This document shows, one piece after another, positions 6,357-9,749 of a stretch of 9,749 bases of DNA (the stretch's first letter is position 1; every line of letters starts with the position of its first letter). The notes below the pieces were generated by a model that was given only the letters and a program-made list of their open reading frames with translations, was not told the origin of the DNA and did no database searches. Source of the stretch: Planctomycetota bacterium (GTDB taxonomy: Bacteria; Planctomycetota; Phycisphaerae; WQYP01; JAJZKY01). The DNA is taken from positions 1-9,749 of the forward strand of contig JAJZKY010000133.1 of the NCBI GenBank assembly GCA_021803885.1. Reading direction: 5' to 3'. Position numbers and translations under genes: made by a program.

Positions 6357-6368
6357 AGCCAGCTACTT
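6336..6368. other. Right attachment junction (attR) of the outer recombinase element
   Basis: ATCGAA (6336-6341), four bases, GTGCA (6346-6350), 15 bases, then CTT (6366-6368) joining tnpB. It is the inverted partner of the blocks at 263-267 and 272-277. The arm overlaps the last codons and stop (6354-6356) of the outer recombinase, so coding and recombination sequences share these bases. Confidence 0.7.
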
Positions 6369-6572
6369 CGAACAAACCCATAGACCGCTTCCGTCATATA
6401 CCAAAAGTTTGAGACGGTTGCGACGCGCATTTGCGAACAGAAACACGTGGCCGCTTTCTGGATCACAGCCCAGATGATCGCGCACCAGCCCGTAGAGACC
6501 GTTGAAATTCTTCCGCATGTCAGTCGCGCCAGGTGCAAGGTAGATCCGCGTCGCCGGTCCAAAGCCGAACAC
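6366..6572 (-). pseudogene. tnpB: IS66 TnpB, N-terminal half (interrupted gene)
   Basis: Sixty-nine codons from GTG 6572, two bases after the tnpA stop. The protein carries the family hallmarks RIYLAPGATDMRKNFNGL, LGCDPESGHVFLFANARRNRLKLLVYDGSGLWVCSK. It stops at a TAG (6365-6363) created by the inserted element. The remaining 59 codons are at 243-64. The start codon GTG and close spacing to tnpA fit the tightly packed IS66 operon. Confidence 0.88.
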
Positions 6573-6574
6573 GG

Positions 6575-6934
6575 CTACAACCTCTCCAGCGCGCTCACCA
6601 GTTCCGCCAGAGTCTCAGCATCGAAGCCGCTACCAACCTCCACTTTCCGGCCGTTGGACAACAACACCGTGAGGGCGCTGTGCTGCTTCCCAGTTGCTGC
6701 AGAAGCCGACATCGCGGCCAGTTCCACCGCTATTCGCCGACTCTCACCAGCCATGCTGTTCCCACTCAACCGCTGCTCACCAGACTGCCTCTTCAGATGC
6801 CGGGCCAGCGTGCTCAAAGCCATTCCATGACTGAGACAAAACTCGCTTCGTCCCATCCCGCTCTTCCCGTACAAAGCAGCCAGACGCGCAATCTCTTGAC
6901 GGCCACGTCGACCAACTCCAGACTCTTCTGCCAT
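6575..6934 (-). CDS. tnpA: IS66 accessory protein TnpA
   Basis: A 119-aa protein with an N-terminal helix-turn-helix (about residues 11-50, IARLAALYGKSGMGRSEFCLSHGMALSTLARHLKR) and the C-terminal signature LTVLLSNGRKVEVGSGFDAETLAELVSALE, typical of IS66 Orf1/TnpA. Proteins of this kind support transposition by the TnpC transposase. Length is normal and the frame is intact. ATG 6934 begins 34 bases inside the proposed element end at 6968; there is no strong ribosome site. It is the only undamaged gene of this IS66 copy in the window. Confidence 0.85.
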   Translation of the reverse strand: MAEESGVGRRGRQEIARLAALYGKSGMGRSEFCLSHGMALSTLARHLKRQSGEQRLSGNSMAGESRRIAVELAAMSASAATGKQHSALTVLLSNGRKVEVGSGFDAETLAELVSALERL

Positions 6935-6941
6935 AAGAAGA

Positions 6942-6968
6942 GCCCATCACAGATCACCCGCTGTTTAC
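6942..6968 (-). repeat. Candidate IS66 terminal inverted repeat (one end)
   Basis: Read on the minus strand from 6968 this begins GTAAACAGCGGGTGATC and leads to tnpA. IS66 elements usually end in GTAA, with an inverted repeat of about 20 bp. If right, the 8-bp target duplication would be AGGTGGGT at 6969-6976. The partner end lies outside the window, so it cannot be checked here. Confidence 0.45.
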
Positions 6969-6992
6969 AGGTGGGTTGGTCAGACGCACACG

Positions 6993-7217
6993 ATGGAGAA
7001 CCATGGTCATGTTGTGTCTCTCCATTTTATGCGCTGCAACTTTTGCTGCGTTCATAAGACATGGCGGGTGACGCCCGCAATGGAAACAGGGACCGCCTCA
7101 CGCGTCTGGACACTGGAAGAATTGGTTGGAATTTTAGAGGGGCCCAGCAAAAAGCCGCTTAAAAGTAAAATCGCCTCGCGAGAGAGGCGGGGCCACCGTG
7201 TAAACACGATGGGATGA
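6993..7217 (+). pseudogene. IS1-like transposase, C-terminal remnant
   Basis: The frame contains MENHGHVVSLHFMRCNFCCVHKTWRVTPAMETGTASRVWTLEELVGIL, which resembles the end of IS1-type transposases (typical form: ENH-HA-ALHFMHYNF-RIHKTLRVTPAMAAGV). Everything upstream of ENH is missing and the fragment abuts the proposed IS66 end at 6968, so the gene was probably cut by IS66. The tail after residue 55 is low in similarity and may be read-through. A 6-bp stem (CGCCTC 7172-7177 with GAGGCG 7184-7189) lies in that tail. The stretch 7218-7290 holds no gene; TATACT at 7239-7244 could be a -10 element for the next gene, without a convincing -35. Confidence 0.6.
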
Positions 7218-7290
7218 ATGAATTAAGGACACCCCATATATACTGGGTTCCACAGCTTTTCCACACGGGATCCTTCGGTTGGGAGGAATT

Positions 7291-8490
7291 GTGGGGATCG
7301 ATGTTGGGTCGGTTCGGGCGGACACGCCGGGGTGCGAGAATGTGCTGCACCTGAACAATGCCGGCGCAAGCCTGCCGCCGACGGCCGTGCTGGAGCGAGT
7401 GAAAACGCATCTGGATCTGGAAGCGACGATGGGCGGCTATGAAGCCGAGGACAGCGTTGCCGAGGAATACCAGGGTGTGTATGGCTCCATTGCGAGAATG
7501 CTGGGATGCGCGGCGAGCGAAATTGCGCTGGTGGAAAATGCGACACGCGCTTGGGATGCGGCGTTTTATGCGCTGGCGGAGGGATTTCAGCCGGGCGACA
7601 AAATTCTTACGGCATCGAATGAGTATGTCAGCAACTACCTGGCGTTGCTGCAGGTGGCGCGGCAGCGCGGAATCGAAATTATTGTGGCGCCGAATGGGCC
7701 GGGCGGAGAGATTTCTCTGACGGCGTTGGAGGCGGCGATTCGGCAGCATGGGGAGCGGGTGAAGCTGATTGCGTTGACCCATGTGCCGACCAATGGCGGG
7801 CTGGTGCAGCCGGCGGCAGCGGTGGGTCGCATCGCGCGCCGGAATCAGATTCCATATTTGCTGGATGCCTGCCAGTCTGCCGGGCAGATGCCGCTGCGGG
7901 TGGAGGAGCTGGGCTGCGACATGCTGGCGGCGACGGGACGGAAATATCTGCGCGGGCCGCGGGGAACGGGGTTTCTGTATATCCGGCAGTCGATGCTGGA
8001 ACGGTTGGAGCCAACGCCAATCGACATGTGCTCTGCCGCGTGGACGGCGCGGGAGGAATACAAGCTGCGCAGCGATGCTCGCCGATTTGAAATTTCAGGA
8101 GGCTCGGTGGCGTGTCAGTTGGGATTGGGAGCAGCCGTCGAGTATGCGATGGCGGTGGGACTGGACAACATTGCTGCGCGGGTAACGATGCTGGCGGAGC
8201 AACTGCGCGAGAAGCTGGCTAAAATTCCTGGAGTTACGGTGCGAGACTTACTGGGCAGCGGCGGCCAAGCTCGCTGCGGCATTGTGACGTTCACGCACGA
8301 GCGACATTCCGCTGCAGCCATTGTTGCGAACATGCGCGAGCAGAACATCAATGTGCGGGTGACCCCGATTGGTTCCACGCGGATCGATATGGAGCAGCGC
8401 GGGTTGACGGCGATGGTGCGAGCCTCTGTGCATTACTACAACACTGAGGAAGAGATTGCGCGCTTTGTGGAGGCGGTCGCCGCGATGTAG
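7291..8490 (+). CDS. Class V aminotransferase (cysteine desulfurase/epimerase-like)
   Basis: A 399-aa pyridoxal-phosphate enzyme of fold type I. GTG 7291 is chosen because GGGAGGA lies just upstream (7281-7287) and gives MGIDVGSVRADTPGC; TTG 7279 is a less likely start. Motifs: HLNNAGASLPP near the N-terminus; ENATRAWD and NEYVSNY in the cofactor region; YLLDACQSAG with Asp192, which should contact the pyridine nitrogen, and Gln195; and ATGRKYLRGPRGTGFLY with Lys218 as the Schiff-base lysine. Length is normal for the family. The substrate cannot be told: relatives are annotated as cysteine desulfurase, selenocysteine lyase or isopenicillin N epimerase. No iron-sulphur assembly genes are adjacent, which argues against an isc/suf role. 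It is intact and has lower-repeat, chromosomal-looking surroundings. Confidence 0.9.
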   Translation: MGIDVGSVRADTPGCENVLHLNNAGASLPPTAVLERVKTHLDLEATMGGYEAEDSVAEEYQGVYGSIARMLGCAASEIALVENATRAWDAAFYALAEGFQPGDKILTASNEYVSNYLALLQVARQRGIEIIVAPNGPGGEISLTALEAAIRQHGERVKLIALTHVPTNGGLVQPAAAVGRIARRNQIPYLLDACQSAGQMPLRVEELGCDMLAATGRKYLRGPRGTGFLYIRQSMLERLEPTPIDMCSAAWTAREEYKLRSDARRFEISGGSVACQLGLGAAVEYAMAVGLDNIAARVTMLAEQLREKLAKIPGVTVRDLLGSGGQARCGIVTFTHERHSAAAIVANMREQNINVRVTPIGSTRIDMEQRGLTAMVRASVHYYNTEEEIARFVEAVAAM

Positions 8491-8518
8491 CGCTTCAGAT
8501 TTCTAGCTGAGAGACAAT

Positions 8519-8544
8519 CCCACGTCTCAGAAGCGAGACGTGGG
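8519..8544. repeat. Perfect 10-bp stem-loop after the aminotransferase gene
   Basis: CCCACGTCTC (8519-8528) pairs exactly with GAGACGTGGG (8535-8544) around a six-base loop AGAAGC. It lies 28 bases after the stop codon. No T-tract follows, so it is not a classical intrinsic terminator. I recall very similar hairpins scattered between genes in acidobacterial genomes, which suggests a dispersed repeat; this is from memory and not checked. Confidence 0.7.
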
Positions 8545-8558
8545 GCACCCAGCGTTGT

Positions 8559-8572
8559 AGCGCTTCGGCGCT
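8559..8572. repeat. Short hairpin with UUCG loop
   Basis: AGCGC (8559-8563) and GCGCT (8568-8572) enclose TTCG, a stable RNA tetraloop. It follows the larger stem-loop by 14 bases. The pair may end or protect the aminotransferase transcript. The rest of the intergenic stretch, to 8703, shows no gene or clear promoter. Confidence 0.4.
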
Positions 8573-8703
8573 GGCGCGCGCACATTCTTGCTCCTCCCAC
8601 ATGAGCCGCAAAGAACGCGGCGCATATAGGGACCCAGATGATATGCTTGGGGCGCAGAAAGGTTATCTCTCCACCTAAGTTGGTTATTCGAGAGGTTCAC
8701 GCG

Positions 8704-9749
8704 ATGCTTCGCAGAACGGCTGGTCTTCTCCAACCGCGATTGGCCCGACGGCTGCGGGCTCGTCCGCGGGCACAAGCATTCCTGCTGCTAGCCGGTCTAT
8801 TCTTGTTTCCGGCGATCGGCGCTCACGGGCAGACGTTCCAGACGCAAAATCCCGGCACAGGCTCCGTCGCAGTTAGCGGCAAATGGCAGTTTCATACTGG
8901 AGATAATCTTGCCTGGGCGAACCCGGCGTATAACGACTCCGGCTGGGAGCAGTTGCGCGGCGATGAGCCCTGGGGCGCGCAGACGCATCCGGGCTATACG
9001 GGCTTTGCCTGGTACCGCAAGCGGATTGATGTCACCGGTGCTGGCGAGAAACTCGTCATCCTTATTCCACCCGTAGACGACGCTTATGAAATTTACTGGA
9101 ATGGCAAAAAGATCGGCAGCTACGGCAGCCTGCCACCGCATGCCAGATGGTGGGCAGTTGGTCACAGCGCCGTCTACCCCTTGGGAAACGTACCGGCCAA
9201 AGGCGTGCTTGCGTTGCGGGTCTGGAAGGCCCCGCTTTCGTCTGGCGATCCGTGGGAGGTGGGAGGCCTGACGGCATCTCCGGTGCTGGGTAACCCTGCA
9301 CCACTCGCCATGCAGGCGGCCACGCCGCAGTACTTCCAGGAGCATCAGCAGCTTCCGGAGATTCTCATCTCTGCCGTAGTGCTCGTCGCCGGATTGCTCA
9401 CCCTGCTGCTCTTCTTGCGCGACCGCAAGGAGTGGCAATATCTTTGGCTGGGCATTTATCTGCTAGCGAACGGACTGATCGTCAGCTCTCTTGTTTGGGG
9501 CGGCAATCTGCATTTTATTGCATCGATCCACCTCATACAGTTTCTCCAGACGTTCCAGGACATCTCTCTATGGCTGCTTCTGCTCACCCTCTTCGGATTC
9601 AGCAGGGAGCCGCGTTGGCGACGCTGGACGATGGCGCTTGCCGCCCTGTACGTGGCCGCGCAAGCGGTAGACGCCATGATAATTTCCAACTGGCAGTATG
9701 CCGGCATCGGCATGCAATGGATCGACGCCATCACCACCAACGCGCCTCC
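8704..9749 (+). CDS. Membrane sensor-like protein with carbohydrate-binding-like ectodomain (partial, 5' part)
   Basis: The frame from ATG 8704 (AGAGG at 8691-8695, eight bases upstream) stays open to the window end, giving 348 residues without a stop. A basic N-terminus and hydrophobic segment (about 25-41, AFLLLAGLFLFPAIGAHGQ) form a signal peptide. Residues about 55-200 resemble the galactose-binding/jelly-roll fold of glycoside hydrolase family 2 sugar-binding domains (SGKWQFHTGDN, SGWEQLRGDEPWGAQ, GFAWYRKRIDV, DDAYEIYWNGKKIGSYGSLPPH). Membrane helices start at about residue 219 (EILISAVVLVAGLLTLLLFL), followed by YLWLGIYLLANGLIV, DISLWLLLLTLFGF and WTMALAALYVAAQAVDAMI. I recall acidobacterial proteins of this design ending in a SpoIIE/PP2C phosphatase or histidine kinase. 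The output domain is beyond the window, so that part is inference. Confidence 0.75.
   Translation, partial: MLRRTAGLLQPRLARRLRARPRAQAFLLLAGLFLFPAIGAHGQTFQTQNPGTGSVAVSGKWQFHTGDNLAWANPAYNDSGWEQLRGDEPWGAQTHPGYTGFAWYRKRIDVTGAGEKLVILIPPVDDAYEIYWNGKKIGSYGSLPPHARWWAVGHSAVYPLGNVPAKGVLALRVWKAPLSSGDPWEVGGLTASPVLGNPAPLAMQAATPQYFQEHQQLPEILISAVVLVAGLLTLLLFLRDRKEWQYLWLGIYLLANGLIVSSLVWGGNLHFIASIHLIQFLQTFQDISLWLLLLTLFGFSREPRWRRWTMALAALYVAAQAVDAMIISNWQYAGIGMQWIDAITTNAP

Larger units (their letters stand above)
247..6367 (+). mobile_element. Large-serine-recombinase element (outer), inserted in IS66 tnpB
   Basis: The segment separates the two in-frame halves of tnpB, so it is an insertion with defined ends. 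It is 6122 bp as found and 3397 bp without the nested element. Genes in order: DUF5372-like (294), helix-turn-helix (748), a small ORF (1230), then the large serine recombinase (1511-1930 plus 4656-6356). No cargo is visible. It has no long terminal inverted repeats of the DDE type and no multi-base target duplication beyond CTT. Instead, its joined ends form a symmetric attP-like site, which fits conservative serine integration. It is probably stranded now because its recombinase gene is broken by the inner element. Exact limits depend on where within TT the crossover is placed. Confidence 0.8.
1..6968 (-). mobile_element. IS66-family insertion sequence, split by a nested recombinase element
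   Basis: The minus strand carries tnpA (6934-6575) and then tnpB, whose two halves lie at 6572-6366 and 243-64, as expected for an IS66 element with the usual order tnpA-tnpB-tnpC. The tnpC transposase would follow to the left of position 64 and is outside the window. Bases 1-63 hold only the tnpB-tnpC spacer or the first codons of tnpC. The proposed upstream terminus is at 6968, where the minus strand begins GTAAACAGCGGG; IS66 ends typically start GTAA. The copy cannot act as it stands because tnpB is interrupted. The left limit given is the window edge, not the element end. Confidence 0.8.

Noticed and set aside
7172..7189. Hairpin CGCCTC/GAGGCG as a transcription terminator
   Set aside because: The stem is only six base pairs and no T-tract follows on either strand.
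1..9749. CRISPR array, tRNA, rRNA or toxin-antitoxin pair
   Set aside because: No regularly spaced repeats, no cloverleaf or rRNA-like segment, and no recognisable toxin or antitoxin were seen.

Overview
The window looks like a chromosomal stretch from a member of the Acidobacteriota (inferred from the style of the flanking proteins and from a CCCACGTCTC stem-loop I recall from that phylum; no rRNA or taxonomic marker is present). About 7 kb of stacked mobile DNA lies on the left and two ordinary chromosomal genes lie on the right.

The left part is a nest of mobile elements. The outermost recognisable layer is a C-terminal scrap of an IS1-like transposase (about 6993-7217, +). Against it lies an IS66-family insertion sequence read on the minus strand: tnpA is intact at 6934-6575, and tnpB starts at 6572 but stops at 6366 and resumes at 243-64. 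Everything between those two tnpB halves is a second element (crossover at TT, 245/246 and 6367/6368; 6122 bp as found). It carries a DUF5372-like gene (294-557), a helix-turn-helix gene (748-1215), a small gene (1230-1514) and a large serine recombinase starting at 1511. That recombinase is itself broken after codon 140 (position 1930) and resumes exactly in frame at 4656, ending at 6356. The 2725-bp interruption is a third element with its own complete 632-aa large serine recombinase on the minus strand (3873-1975) and one or two small upstream genes (4599-3839). Removing the inner element restores a 706-aa recombinase; removing the outer one restores a 128-aa TnpB.

Rejoining the ends of each recombinase element on paper gives an attP-like site with two-fold symmetry around a TT/AA dinucleotide. 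Its symmetric blocks lie at about 18-23 and 27-32 bases from the centre, and several half-site positions are the same in both elements. Together with the shared layout (core, about 50 bp, small gene, further small ORFs, recombinase, core) this points to a family of cargo-free, IS-like elements moved by large serine recombinases. It is the most interesting content of the window.

The right part holds a complete class V aminotransferase (7291-8490), an intergenic region with two hairpins (8519-8572), and the 5' part of a membrane sensor-like protein (8704 to the window edge) with a signal peptide, a carbohydrate-binding-like ectodomain and several membrane segments. Its output domain lies beyond the window.
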